From positions 1 through 47,638 of IMG/VR virus record IMGVR_UViG_3300008450_000063: a stretch of DNA of 47,638 nt, one strand, 5' to 3'. Origin of the DNA: a virus. Positions 1-8,135 of this stretch are shown piece by piece. How positions within the stretch are numbered: position 1 is the first letter of the stretch; every line of letters begins with the position of its first letter. Both the position numbers and the translations under genes were made by a program. The notes beneath the pieces were generated by a model. That model did not search any database. It saw nothing but the letters and a program-made list of their open reading frames with translations, and had not been told where the DNA came from.

Positions 1-933
1 CGCGCCTGTAAGCGACTGGTGCTTGGTGGAAGCCCAGTCCTTAGCCATTGCCATGACTCGGTTCGGGTCAGAACCGGTCTTCAACTTGCGCTCCCACGCG
101 AACTGTGCCGCCGCCTTGGCGATGGCGACACGGGCACGCATCCACTCGTTGTGCGCCTTGGCCCAGTCCAGAATACGCTGGACAGGCGGCACACCAAACT
201 TCATCTCGCCGGTTGACCCGATCTTGACGTGGAAGATCTTGCCCTTGGCAATTTCGTTCTGGCCATTCTTTGCAGGCGGAGGCTTGAAACCACGCGGAGG
301 CTCGTGCTTCCAGTCCTGATACCACATGACCTTTGGCTCGCTGGCAGGCTGGTAAGCACCCGACTTGAAGTCGTACACCTGCTCGACATACCGGCGCTTG
401 TACCAAACCGGACGCAGACGGTTCTCTGGGTCGGTTACGATATCCACCACTTCTTCGTGGGGGAGAGTGCCGACCTTGATGCCCTCTTCAGTCTCGAAAA
501 TTACGAAGTAGATGTTGGCCTGCAACTGCAATTCAACGCAACGAGAGAACTGGGCCTTGAACGTAGTCATGGCCAATTTGTTGTCTTCGTCGTCCCAGAA
601 TTTGTCGATCGCCTGCTGGACCAACGGATTGCTTGATTCGGGGCGAGGAAGCCCACGACCAAACACATAATGAGGCTGCATGTCCACAGCCCGCATGACG
701 AGGGGATCTTCTAGATAATACTTGAGTGTGCGACGGTAAAACTTCTCACGCTGGACCGGCTTTAGATCGATGTCTCCGATCTTAGCGTTGAGAAGGTAAT
801 ACCCAACATCTTCAAGTTCGCGTCGTAAGAGCCGGTAGGAATCAGCAGCCTCACGCAACTCGTCTAATTCATTGCGAGTGACAGTCTCTTTTGGCTCCGA
901 GGGTTCCGGCCTAAAGAAATCAGCGATACCCAT
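1..933 (-). CDS. Portal-like protein, 3' part off the window
   Basis: An open frame of about 311 codons starts at ATG 933 (N-terminus MGIADFFRPEP) and runs off the left edge without a stop, so the C-terminal part is missing. The start overlaps the stop of the upstream gene as TAATG. It follows the small and large terminase genes, which is where the portal normally lies. The mixed, charged N-terminal sequence, including VWYKRRYVEQVYDFKS around residues 175-190, is compatible with a portal (the dodecameric ring at the capsid vertex through which DNA is packaged). I do not see a decisive portal motif, so the call rests mainly on position. It could instead be another head protein. Confidence 0.6.
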   Translation of the reverse strand, partial: MGIADFFRPEPSEPKETVTRNELDELREAADSYRLLRRELEDVGYYLLNAKIGDIDLKPVQREKFYRRTLKYYLEDPLVMRAVDMQPHYVFGRGLPRPESSNPLVQQAIDKFWDDEDNKLAMTTFKAQFSRCVELQLQANIYFVIFETEEGIKVGTLPHEEVVDIVTDPENRLRPVWYKRRYVEQVYDFKSGAYQPASEPKVMWYQDWKHEPPRGFKPPPAKNGQNEIAKGKIFHVKIGSTGEMKFGVPPVQRILDWAKAHNEWMRARVAIAKAAAQFAWERKLKTGSDPNRVMAMAKDWASTKHQSLTGA

Positions 934-1250
934 TAATTCTCCGTGTTCAGTACGTCGTCGATGGTAGCGCCAGTTCCTTCCATAAACGAATCCGCAACGT
1001 CATCCTGCGGGCCGTACTTCTCTTCGATGACTTCCTTGCGCCTCTGCTCAACGTAAGTCTCGCGGTCGCGCCAGCGATCCGCATTGTGACTACGCCAAGT
1101 TGGACAGGCCGAGTAGTCCCCGTGGCACCACAGCCAATAGGAATTGTCGCCCTCTGGAACAAATTGCTCTTCAATACGACAGACGACGCCCTTCCCCTCC
1201 GGCCTTGCGCCGTGGATCTGAGCCGCCGCCCAACAAAAGTGCCTAGGCAT
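933..1250 (-). CDS. Hypothetical 105-aa protein between terL and portal
   Basis: Small ORF starting at ATG 1250, 20 bases after the terL stop, and overlapping the portal-like start as TAATG. It has four cysteines in the first half (near residues 6, 24, 43 and 49) and a tryptophan- and histidine-rich stretch (YWLWCHGDYSACPTW) that could bind a metal. The C-terminal half is charged and helical. Function is not recognised. Its place between large terminase and portal suggests a head or packaging accessory role, which is inference. Confidence 0.7.
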   Translation of the reverse strand: MPRHFCWAAAQIHGARPEGKGVVCRIEEQFVPEGDNSYWLWCHGDYSACPTWRSHNADRWRDRETYVEQRRKEVIEEKYGPQDDVADSFMEGTGATIDDVLNTEN

Positions 1251-1270
1251 ATTTTACTCTATTCACCGGT

Positions 1271-3055
1271 CTAGTCGAAGTATCCATCGAACATTGTTCC
1301 TTCGTCATCCTGCGTAAACAGCGAATTTACTTCATCCCAAATCTCTGCGCCTGCTGGGTTATCATTGAAAGCCATGGACGGTGGTGCCGGGTTCATATTA
1401 GGTTGCAGAGTAGAAGCAACCGTGGCATACGTCAGCGCGTGGTCAAAGTGGTCCGGCTTGCCATCAGGGTGAACGTAAACACGCCTTGGGTTGCCCATCG
1501 AGTCCGGTACAGTCACCGCTGTCTGGGCAATCAACTGAGCATACATATCGCCGTGATCTTTTCCGGGGTTAACCAAGTGCCTAGCGTTAGCCGGGAACTT
1601 CATGCGACCCTTTGAAATCATGTTGTGCGCGGTGTCAATGGCCATCGTGCGGTCAATGCGCACCGAATTGTGCGCCTTACCAGAGAAAGGATCTGCGGGC
1701 GACCACGCCGCGAGGTTGCTCATGCCCTTAGGGTCGTGATAGTAGGCCAGCCAAAGATTGTTGACAAATTCGCGAGCCATACCCTCGGCCATGGCCTTTT
1801 CGGGTGCAGCATCCATCACAGCGGTCCAGTAGATCTTGCGATCGTTAAGCATGTGGAACATTGCCCGAAGACCAGCCCACGTCTCGATTCGCACATCAAA
1901 CACTTGCCGGGGCAGATCGCCGTAACCAGACAGGACGAATACGTGCAGATCTTTACCGACGTCAACACCAATCGAAAGAGGCGTGCCCATCGTGGCCCCA
2001 TTGATCGTTGGCATCCGATATCCAGAATCTCGAGCGGCGTCGATGACTTCCGGAGTCAACCGGTCACCCGGCGCGGCCCATGGCAACCCGAGAGCCGAGT
2101 TCCACAATTCGCGAGAGGCGTCTACGTCACCACGAATCTCACCCTTATACCAAATCTCGGCTAATTCGGTGATAGACCTAGTTGGCGACACCAACTGATT
2201 GATGTAATAGCCATGAATCTCGCGCCCCGGCTCCTGTGCATCCCAGAATCCGTCCTCGGCCATCTCCATAACCTGACCATGAGTCCACGGCTTCTTGCAC
2301 TTTTGACAATGCACATAAGTTGTTTCTTTGCACTTGTCGATAGACTCAACGTCCCCGATGTGAACATTTAGATGCCAGTCAAGGAACTGGGCGTGATTGC
2401 AGTACAGACACCGAATAGTCCACTCGCGCTTGTCGGAGTCCTTGTATTCTGCATCGACGCCCCAATTCTCGGCAGTCGGCGTAGAAAGAGTAGCCAAGTG
2501 CTTGTGGGGCGAGCCGTCCATACGAGTAAGCGCAAGGTGCAAGTTAGACGCGAGCATCTTGTCGCGCTCGTCCCAGATCTCAAAGTCTACTGGAATCTCT
2601 CGGAGGTCAGTAGCAACGGTAGAACCACGAAAGTAGAGGTTATTCTGGTTTGTGCGCTTGTGAGTTACCGAATCAAGATTGGCAAAGCGCTCTTTAATGA
2701 GTGCATTCTCGTCGATGATCGGGTTGAAACGACCTTGCACGAATGGAACCACACCGACCTTGGTCGGCAACAAGTACAGACCGTTCCACTTCCAGAGCAA
2801 CACGCGGTGAAGCGTTTTAACCAGAAATGCGACAGTAAAGCCCATCTGCGCTGACTTGCGACAGACGATCCTCTGGGCATTGTCCCGGTACACATCGCGC
2901 AGGTAGGCCCGCTGATTCAGGTCCCACGGGCGACCGTCTACCCGCAAGTGCATAACCTCAGCCCAAATGTCTGAGTAAGCCTGAGACAGGACGGCTTTGC
3001 GCCCAGCAGCCGACAACTTGGTTGGGTCGACTATTTTATTTGGGGCATCGGCCAT
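1271..3055 (-). CDS. terL: Terminase large subunit (GpA-like)
   Basis: DNA-packaging ATPase/nuclease of 594 aa, normal for the lambda GpA-like family. A deviant Walker A (RKSAQMGFTVA) is at residues 66-76 and Walker B with the catalytic acid (FEIWDERDKM) at about 158-167. A four-cysteine zinc-ribbon-like insert has C216/C219 and C250/C253. The C-terminal nuclease domain shows the expected acidic residues: D365 in IGVDVGKD, D415 in AVMDAAPE and D538 in DHFDHALTYA. It starts at ATG 3055 behind a GAGGG-like ribosome site and follows the small-subunit-like gene by 24 bases. The motor would dock on the portal and pump DNA into proheads. GpA-type terminases usually pair with gpT- or gpE-type capsids, which fits the capsid gene here. 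Confidence 0.92.
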   Translation of the reverse strand: MADAPNKIVDPTKLSAAGRKAVLSQAYSDIWAEVMHLRVDGRPWDLNQRAYLRDVYRDNAQRIVCRKSAQMGFTVAFLVKTLHRVLLWKWNGLYLLPTKVGVVPFVQGRFNPIIDENALIKERFANLDSVTHKRTNQNNLYFRGSTVATDLREIPVDFEIWDERDKMLASNLHLALTRMDGSPHKHLATLSTPTAENWGVDAEYKDSDKREWTIRCLYCNHAQFLDWHLNVHIGDVESIDKCKETTYVHCQKCKKPWTHGQVMEMAEDGFWDAQEPGREIHGYYINQLVSPTRSITELAEIWYKGEIRGDVDASRELWNSALGLPWAAPGDRLTPEVIDAARDSGYRMPTINGATMGTPLSIGVDVGKDLHVFVLSGYGDLPRQVFDVRIETWAGLRAMFHMLNDRKIYWTAVMDAAPEKAMAEGMAREFVNNLWLAYYHDPKGMSNLAAWSPADPFSGKAHNSVRIDRTMAIDTAHNMISKGRMKFPANARHLVNPGKDHGDMYAQLIAQTAVTVPDSMGNPRRVYVHPDGKPDHFDHALTYATVASTLQPNMNPAPPSMAFNDNPAGAEIWDEVNSLFTQDDEGTMFDGYFD

Positions 3056-3079
3056 GCCACCCTCGCCTTATTTAGTTAT

Positions 3080-3589
3080 CTATTCTGCTTCGGAAGCAGG
3101 CTCAGGAGCCGAATTCGCCAGCAACTCCAACTTCTCAATAGCAGCGGCAAATTCTGTCATCTGGTCGGGTGACAGTTCTGACATGCGGTCCACAATCGCC
3201 TTGTCTTCATCCTTGTCAAGGAGAGCGTGAAGAATTGGCATATTCGGGTCGCCCTGAATCTTCTGTACAGTCTCAGCCGGGAGAGCCTTGTCAAGCAGAC
3301 GAGCCGCAGCGTCGAGCCTCACACGCTCGGTCTTACCATTGCGCATGATGTCGGCCATGGTAAACAGGATCTCGGGAAGCAGATGGTCAAGGTAGTCCCT
3401 TGCCGCACCCCGAAGGTCCACCTCGACTTCGTTTCGGAACTCGCGGATCAACTTGTCCTTGCCCCAGTTGATGCAAGTGTTGAGCGAGTACCCCAAGATG
3501 TCGGCAGTCTCTTGGTTAGAGTAACCACCGATCCTGAAAAGGATGTATGCTACGTGCCGGTGATTTAACTTGGTAAGAGGCTTAGCCAT
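3080..3589 (-). CDS. terS: Terminase small subunit-like HTH protein
   Basis: A 169-aa protein with an N-terminal helix-turn-helix (about residues 12-45, including GYSNQETADILGYSLNTC) like the DNA-recognition domains of small terminases. Long helices suited to oligomerisation follow, then an acidic Ala/Glu-rich tail. It sits directly upstream of terL. There is no Shine-Dalgarno sequence before ATG 3589. Instead a -10 box ends 7 bases upstream, so the mRNA probably begins at the start codon (leaderless). The role, recognising pac/cos DNA and feeding the large subunit, is inferred from the fold and position. Confidence 0.75.
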   Translation of the reverse strand: MAKPLTKLNHRHVAYILFRIGGYSNQETADILGYSLNTCINWGKDKLIREFRNEVEVDLRGAARDYLDHLLPEILFTMADIMRNGKTERVRLDAAARLLDKALPAETVQKIQGDPNMPILHALLDKDEDKAIVDRMSELSPDQMTEFAAAIEKLELLANSAPEPASEAE

Positions 3590-3595
3590 ATATGT

Positions 3596-3624
3596 ATTAT
3601 ATCACACAGAGTGGGCGCTGGAAA
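3596..3624 (-). promoter_or_regulatory. Extended -10 promoter for a leaderless terS mRNA
   Basis: Reading the minus strand, a perfect TATAAT (3601-3596) is preceded by TGA, giving an extended -10. A weak -35 TTTCCA (3624-3619) lies 17 bases upstream. The box fills the gap between the 89-aa gene and terS. The predicted start site, 7 bases past the box, is the A of the terS ATG at 3589, and no ribosome site exists between them. Confidence 0.7.
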
Positions 3625-3894
3625 CTACGATTTATCTCGCAAATTATCGTCGACGAGCCTCTTAAAGCGCCTAGTCGGCGGACGAACAGCCCTTTGATGC
3701 TGCTTATTTAAATGCTTACGAATAGACATAAACAAGACGTAGTAGCAATGCTCTACTTTGGCAATCGCAAGCATCAACTGTTCGGGGTCATCTACAAAGT
3801 CTTCGCATTCCATGTCAATTTGATGCATGGCCTGCTCGAACATGTCCATGCCCAAAGACTCGTGCCAGTCTTCACGATACTTGCGCTTACCCAT
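3625..3894 (-). CDS. Hypothetical 89-aa protein
   Basis: Starts at ATG 3894, overlapping the DnaE C-terminal gene's stop as TAATG, so it is the last gene of the replication operon. The N-terminus is acidic and helical (HESLGMDMFEQAMHQID). The C-terminus is strongly basic (PPTRRFKRLVDDNLRDKS). No family is recognised. The basic tail suggests possible nucleic-acid or polymerase contact, which is only inference. Confidence 0.7.
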   Translation of the reverse strand: MGKRKYREDWHESLGMDMFEQAMHQIDMECEDFVDDPEQLMLAIAKVEHCYYVLFMSIRKHLNKQHQRAVRPPTRRFKRLVDDNLRDKS

Positions 3895-6227
3895 TAGTAG
3901 ATCGCCATCACTCGGTCGACTTTAAAACTCGAGCGACCGTTCCACTCTTCATCCTTGCCTTGCATAACGACAATCTTTCCACGCGTAACGTTGTGGCAGT
4001 TGGCCCAGACAGAGGAGAACACTGTCGCAGAGCAGCGCCCCTTGTCTGGGTGGTCGACAGTAAGGAAAGCCATGAGATTGCCGTTTTTGTCAGTCTTGGT
4101 TCGAATTCCGTTGACAGTACCCATCAACACGGCATCGGGTGGATATTGGGATATCGTTTCCCGAATATCTGCGAAAGGATCCATGGAGATGAAAAAGCCA
4201 AGAATCTCGCGCTCTTTCTCCATGACTTCCTGCCTGCTAAGCAACTCCTCAGCCATCGGATGTTGCTTCTTCTTCAACTTGGTGTTGGCCTTGATAATAC
4301 GAGCATTAGTCAACAACCAAGCCCGGTCGTGGCCCTCAGACGAATCATCTGTAAGATCGTCAAAGGCACCGGCACCAATCAACGACTCAACGATGTTGAC
4401 TGGAACAGAGGGACAGCGCAGATAGAAATCCTTCAGAGAAAGGAAGGGGTCATCCTCGCGTCCTTCTGCAATCTTTATGGCCACAGAATCGCCAAGACCA
4501 GAAATGCCACCAAAACCAAAACGAACAGCACCGCTATCTCCTCGACCGCTAACATCGAAGTCCACTCCTGATTCATTAATATTCGGCGGAACCAACTTGA
4601 CTCCGGCGTTGCGCATCTCTCCGATGACCTGCGCAATCTTCTCCTTGTCATTCAGACTGCGTAGGAGAGCGGCATACCAAGCGACCGGGTAATTAGCCTT
4701 AAGCCACATACAGCGAAAAGTGATGATGCCATAGGCCACAGAGTGCGACTTGTTCCACGAATAGCGAGATGCAGCGGCAATGTTGTCCCACAAGAGGTGA
4801 GCCAAACGCCGGTCGCGGGCCTCGTCCCCGAAAGGCTGATTCGCAATCACACCATCAATAAACTTAGGCTCGAGTGCCTCCATGTCCTTCTTGCGCTTCT
4901 TGCCGATAGCCTTGCGCAGTTTGTCGGCCTCATTCTCGGTGAAACTAGCGAAATCCACCGCGATCCGCATGGCCTGTTCCTGATAGAGGATGATGCCTTG
5001 CGTAGCACCAAGAATCGGCTCCAAATTCGGGTGCAAATAGGTTAGTTCCACCCGATCGTGAAGCCGCTCTACATACAGGTCCACCATGTTGATCCGCTTG
5101 ATGGACTTGTCTTCTGGCTCGAGCGATGCATCTTCAGTGTCGACGAGTTTGCCGTCCTTGACCCACACGTACGCTTCCAGACAGCCGGGGCGGTAGAGAG
5201 CATTGAGGGCCGCTACATGCTCGAATTCCCACGGCTTCAACGACTGGCACAGTTTGGTGTAGCCCCAGCCCTCCAACTGGAAGACGCCAAGCGTGTCGCC
5301 AGCGGCGAAATGGGTCTTGGTGGCATCGTCCATCGTGTCGTGGTCAATGTCGTCGGGGTGAATACCCGCCCAGTCGCACGCATTCTGAATTATATCGAGC
5401 GTGCGGATGCCAAGGAAGTCGAGTTTGAGCAGGTTAAGCCGCTCGATGTCGTACATGTCCCAGCCGGTGACTAGCACTTCCCCATCGGGGGACGCCAACG
5501 GCACGAGGTCACGGGAGGTCGGGTCCATCACGAGGATGCCCGCTGCGTGGCGGGTCATGTGCTGATAACCACCGTCGGCAGCGAGGAGCGCCTCGGCGTA
5601 CTTCGGGTGCGCGTCCATCCATTCCTGAACCTTGGGCACTTCCTCGCAGACGAAGGCCAACTCGCGTGCAATCTTGCGGCCACCCAAGATCTGGGCCGGA
5701 ATCATGCCGCGCAATTCGTGAATCTCATCGTCGCTCATACCGGCAATGCGGCCGATGATCTCGATAGAAGCCTTCCACCCGTAGCGCTGAAACGCACCAA
5801 TCTGGATGGTCTGGTCGTGTCCGAACAAATCGCGGGCCAGATCGAGGACTTCCTGCCTGCGTACCTGCGAAAAGTCAACGTCCACGTCAGGGAGTTCCGA
5901 CCGCTCCTCAGACAGGAACCGACTAAACAGCAGATCGTACTTGAGTGGGTTGATCTGCGTGATGCCGAGAACGTAAGCAACCAGTGAACCACCAGATGAA
6001 CCACGACCGGGGCCAACCGGAATCCCCGCCTCTCTCACCCTTTGGATGAAGATGGATAGCATCAAGAAATAAGAAGCAAAGTCCTTGGTGCGAATGAGGT
6101 CAAGTTCAGTCTTTAGCCGGTCCACCACTCGCTGGTCGCTGGCCCAATCCTCCCCAAAGATGCGTCGCGCACCCATTTCGGTGCGGTACACAAGGAATTC
6201 ATATTGGGTGTCGGCTAGACTGGACAA
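3894..6227 (-). CDS. dnaE: DNA polymerase III alpha subunit, palm-to-OB half
   Basis: 777 aa corresponding to the palm, thumb, fingers and C-terminal OB-fold of bacterial DnaE. PVGPGRGSSGGSLVAY is at residues 70-85. The catalytic aspartates are D114 and D116 in PDVDVDF and the third is D270 in LKLDFLGIRTL, so the polymerase site is complete. The C-terminus has an OB-like segment (GTVNGIRTKTDKNGNLMAFL). The PHP domain is missing here and is encoded separately at 6869-7954. Together the two halves total 1138 aa, a normal DnaE length. The start is TTG 6227: in-frame stops lie just upstream and no earlier ATG exists. It overlaps the dCMP deaminase gene by 13 bases. Replicates phage DNA, presumably as a two-chain enzyme. 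Confidence 0.93.
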   Translation of the reverse strand: MSSLADTQYEFLVYRTEMGARRIFGEDWASDQRVVDRLKTELDLIRTKDFASYFLMLSIFIQRVREAGIPVGPGRGSSGGSLVAYVLGITQINPLKYDLLFSRFLSEERSELPDVDVDFSQVRRQEVLDLARDLFGHDQTIQIGAFQRYGWKASIEIIGRIAGMSDDEIHELRGMIPAQILGGRKIARELAFVCEEVPKVQEWMDAHPKYAEALLAADGGYQHMTRHAAGILVMDPTSRDLVPLASPDGEVLVTGWDMYDIERLNLLKLDFLGIRTLDIIQNACDWAGIHPDDIDHDTMDDATKTHFAAGDTLGVFQLEGWGYTKLCQSLKPWEFEHVAALNALYRPGCLEAYVWVKDGKLVDTEDASLEPEDKSIKRINMVDLYVERLHDRVELTYLHPNLEPILGATQGIILYQEQAMRIAVDFASFTENEADKLRKAIGKKRKKDMEALEPKFIDGVIANQPFGDEARDRRLAHLLWDNIAAASRYSWNKSHSVAYGIITFRCMWLKANYPVAWYAALLRSLNDKEKIAQVIGEMRNAGVKLVPPNINESGVDFDVSGRGDSGAVRFGFGGISGLGDSVAIKIAEGREDDPFLSLKDFYLRCPSVPVNIVESLIGAGAFDDLTDDSSEGHDRAWLLTNARIIKANTKLKKKQHPMAEELLSRQEVMEKEREILGFFISMDPFADIRETISQYPPDAVLMGTVNGIRTKTDKNGNLMAFLTVDHPDKGRCSATVFSSVWANCHNVTRGKIVVMQGKDEEWNGRSSFKVDRVMAIY

Positions 6228-6625
6228 ATTCGGACCGGAACTCCCGCCTCGAAGAGCAATTCAAGACCCCTATCGTCTCGGTACTTTTCGCCGTAGTATA
6301 CGTGCTGCACATCAGCATTCACCAACAACGCAGCACACACCACACAAGGATTGTGAGTAATATAGGCAATCTTAGGCCCGCGATTCGCTTTTGCAATCGC
6401 GTTAACTTCTGCATGAATGCACCCACAGCCACCGGGCGTGTTGTGATCACCTCGACAACTATTGGGACCGCCCTTGTACGAACCGTTATAACCTACAATA
6501 AACGTTTCAAGAGTAGGATCTGCAAACACCGCACCGACTTTAAGCCGCTGACAGGTTGAACGCTCTGCTGTCAGAAACGCCACCTTCATGAGGTATTCGT
6601 GTTTGCTTGGCCTAGTCTCGGGCAT
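6215..6625 (-). CDS. Deoxycytidylate (dCMP) deaminase
   Basis: 136 aa from ATG 6625, chosen because GAGG lies about 9 bases upstream; in-frame starts further up would overlap the neighbour more. Zinc-dependent CMP/dCMP deaminase signature: CIHAEVNAI (H71, catalytic E73) and NPCVVC (C94, C97). An extra Cys/His-rich loop (SCRGDHNTPGGCGC) resembles the second zinc site of T4-type enzymes. Converts dCMP to dUMP, feeding dTMP synthesis together with the dUTPase in the same operon. It lies between the two halves of dnaE and overlaps both neighbours. Confidence 0.9.
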   Translation of the reverse strand: MPETRPSKHEYLMKVAFLTAERSTCQRLKVGAVFADPTLETFIVGYNGSYKGGPNSCRGDHNTPGGCGCIHAEVNAIAKANRGPKIAYITHNPCVVCAALLVNADVQHVYYGEKYRDDRGLELLFEAGVPVRICPV

Positions 6626-6869
6626 AGAAAAAAGCCTCACCATTTTCCTCGCGCTTCTGGTCCTCATATGGACCAGTGAAACGACGGTAGTACTCCAACT
6701 TCAACGTCTCCAACACGCCAACAACTTCCGCATGCTTAGCATAGTTAACGATTCTGTGACTCAGATATTCGTCCACTACCTGCGACAGAACATATGCCAA
6801 CTCACCGGAATCTCGGGGAACTCCACCCTCGTCTAGCGCGGTTCGTACGTCTTGTCTAATATACGGCAT
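6612..6869 (-). CDS. Small conserved protein resembling DUF6899
   Basis: 85 aa, starting at ATG 6869, which overlaps the stop of the DnaE PHP gene (TAATG). MPYIRQDVRTALDEG, GELAYVLSQVVDEYL and VVGVLETLKLEYYRR with a PYEDQK.ENG tail match a small phage/environmental family I recall as DUF6899, whose function is unknown. No enzymatic motif is visible. It is wedged inside a split polymerase gene, so a role in replication or dNTP supply is possible but unproved. Confidence 0.8.
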   Translation of the reverse strand: MPYIRQDVRTALDEGGVPRDSGELAYVLSQVVDEYLSHRIVNYAKHAEVVGVLETLKLEYYRRFTGPYEDQKREENGEAFFYARD

Positions 6870-7954
6870 TAGATTAGCACCTTATCGTTAGATTTTTGCC
6901 ACATTTCAAACAACCAAAAATCATCCACCGAATCCAACGGAGCCGGTGGCATCGAGAAGTTGAGGTCAATCGGTGTAAATCCAGCCGACACACACCGCTC
7001 AGCGATCTCTACCGACGTCTCGATTTCTATCTCCGAGAAACCAGTGTCGCGCATATCATCTGCACTTTTAAGATAAAACTCGTCCGAGCCGTACCAACCG
7101 AAGCGTGATCGCTCGCCTTCGACCTCTTCGGCTGGACGGCTCTTCAGAGGATCATTACCGTACCTAGCGCAACTGTAGATGTGGTGTGCACCATACATCT
7201 TGCCCTGCGACTGGGTTAGATAATGAACGTCGTTAGTCGCTACTGTGCGCAGTGCACCCTTGCGACAAATCTCGCGCTGCCTGTGCAGGATAGCCCGCTG
7301 TTCATTGGTATTCCCCATCAACTCCACGTAGTACCGGTCCTCAAAGACTTCCCGGTACCACTTCATCGAGTTAAGTAGGTGTTGGTCGTCCTTGTTGACG
7401 TCCGGATTCATGAATTCACGCTGTACACGACCACCAAGACAGGCAGACATGCAGACGATCCCCTCGCTGTGCTGCTCCAGCAGTCGCCGGTCAACACGCG
7501 GATACACACGGGAGCCGGTGCGTGCCTTCAAGGCGTACGGGGCCTGATGGCTCTTGGTGTGTATCTGACACAGATTCTCCCACCCCTTGCGATTCATGGC
7601 CAAGAGGGTCAAGTGGGCCGGATAGGTGTCGTCATCGGCTTCATGAAGATCGTCGATGTGCGACTCGTATGCTTCCATTCCAAAGATGGGTGCGATCCCG
7701 GCGTCTCGACAAGCAAACGCATGTCGAATGGAACCAAACATGTGGCCATGGTCAGTCAGCGCGAGAGCCTTCTGACCACGAATAGCAGCCCACTTAGCAG
7801 TTTCCTCCACGACATTAATACTATCTTTAAAAGATAGATTCGAATGTACATGAAGGTGTACAAACTCACCAAGATCACCGACTGATACCTTAGACGCAGG
7901 TGCCTTCGGAACTTCTCTCTCTGGCTCATACCACTCTGGCTTAGGTTCGGTCAT
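6869..7954 (-). CDS. dnaE: DNA polymerase III alpha subunit, PHP-domain half
   Basis: 361 aa matching the N-terminal PHP domain and the start of the linker of DnaE. The metal-binding set looks intact: H35 and H37 (HLHVHS), D68 and H69 (ALTDHG), E94 (GMEAY), H114, a Cys in IVCMSACLGG, and D242 and H244 (NDVHYL). E. coli DnaE has lost this set, whereas active PHP exonucleases such as those of Thermus and Mycobacterium DnaE1 keep it. The protein ends in FWLFEMWQKSNDKVLI, in the helix before the palm, and its partner gene resumes there. No intein motif is present at either break. Starts at ATG 7954. Probably the proofreading half of a two-chain polymerase. Confidence 0.92.
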   Translation of the reverse strand: MTEPKPEWYEPEREVPKAPASKVSVGDLGEFVHLHVHSNLSFKDSINVVEETAKWAAIRGQKALALTDHGHMFGSIRHAFACRDAGIAPIFGMEAYESHIDDLHEADDDTYPAHLTLLAMNRKGWENLCQIHTKSHQAPYALKARTGSRVYPRVDRRLLEQHSEGIVCMSACLGGRVQREFMNPDVNKDDQHLLNSMKWYREVFEDRYYVELMGNTNEQRAILHRQREICRKGALRTVATNDVHYLTQSQGKMYGAHHIYSCARYGNDPLKSRPAEEVEGERSRFGWYGSDEFYLKSADDMRDTGFSEIEIETSVEIAERCVSAGFTPIDLNFSMPPAPLDSVDDFWLFEMWQKSNDKVLI

Positions 7955-8135
7955 TGTAATAAGTGTAGATTGTGTTTTGAAGTCGTTCTAACTCTGTTAG
8001 CGCCATGCCCGCTATCAGCCTGTACTCATGAACAGCCACGTCGAGAATACGGGGGTCGTGAGGATTCTCTCGAACACGCTTGTTCAGGCGCTCGAAATCG
8101 TCATGTAACTTAGCGACCAGTGGATCCGAAGCCAT
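7941..8135 (-). CDS. Hypothetical 64-aa helical protein
   Basis: ATG 8135 (MASDPLVAKLHDDFERL) is preferred; longer in-frame versions start inside the dUTPase gene. It overlaps dUTPase by 26 bases and the DnaE PHP gene by 14. Predicted all-helical and charged, with no cysteines and no known motif. Coding is supported by the overlap-coupled position in a tight operon. Confidence 0.6.
   Translation of the reverse strand: MASDPLVAKLHDDFERLNKRVRENPHDPRILDVAVHEYRLIAGMALTELERLQNTIYTYYNDRT

Noticed and set aside
3894-7954. Split intein in DnaE
   Set aside because: The N half ends in NDKVLI without a Cys-start intein block, and the C half starts without a His-Asn end, so trans-splicing is not indicated.
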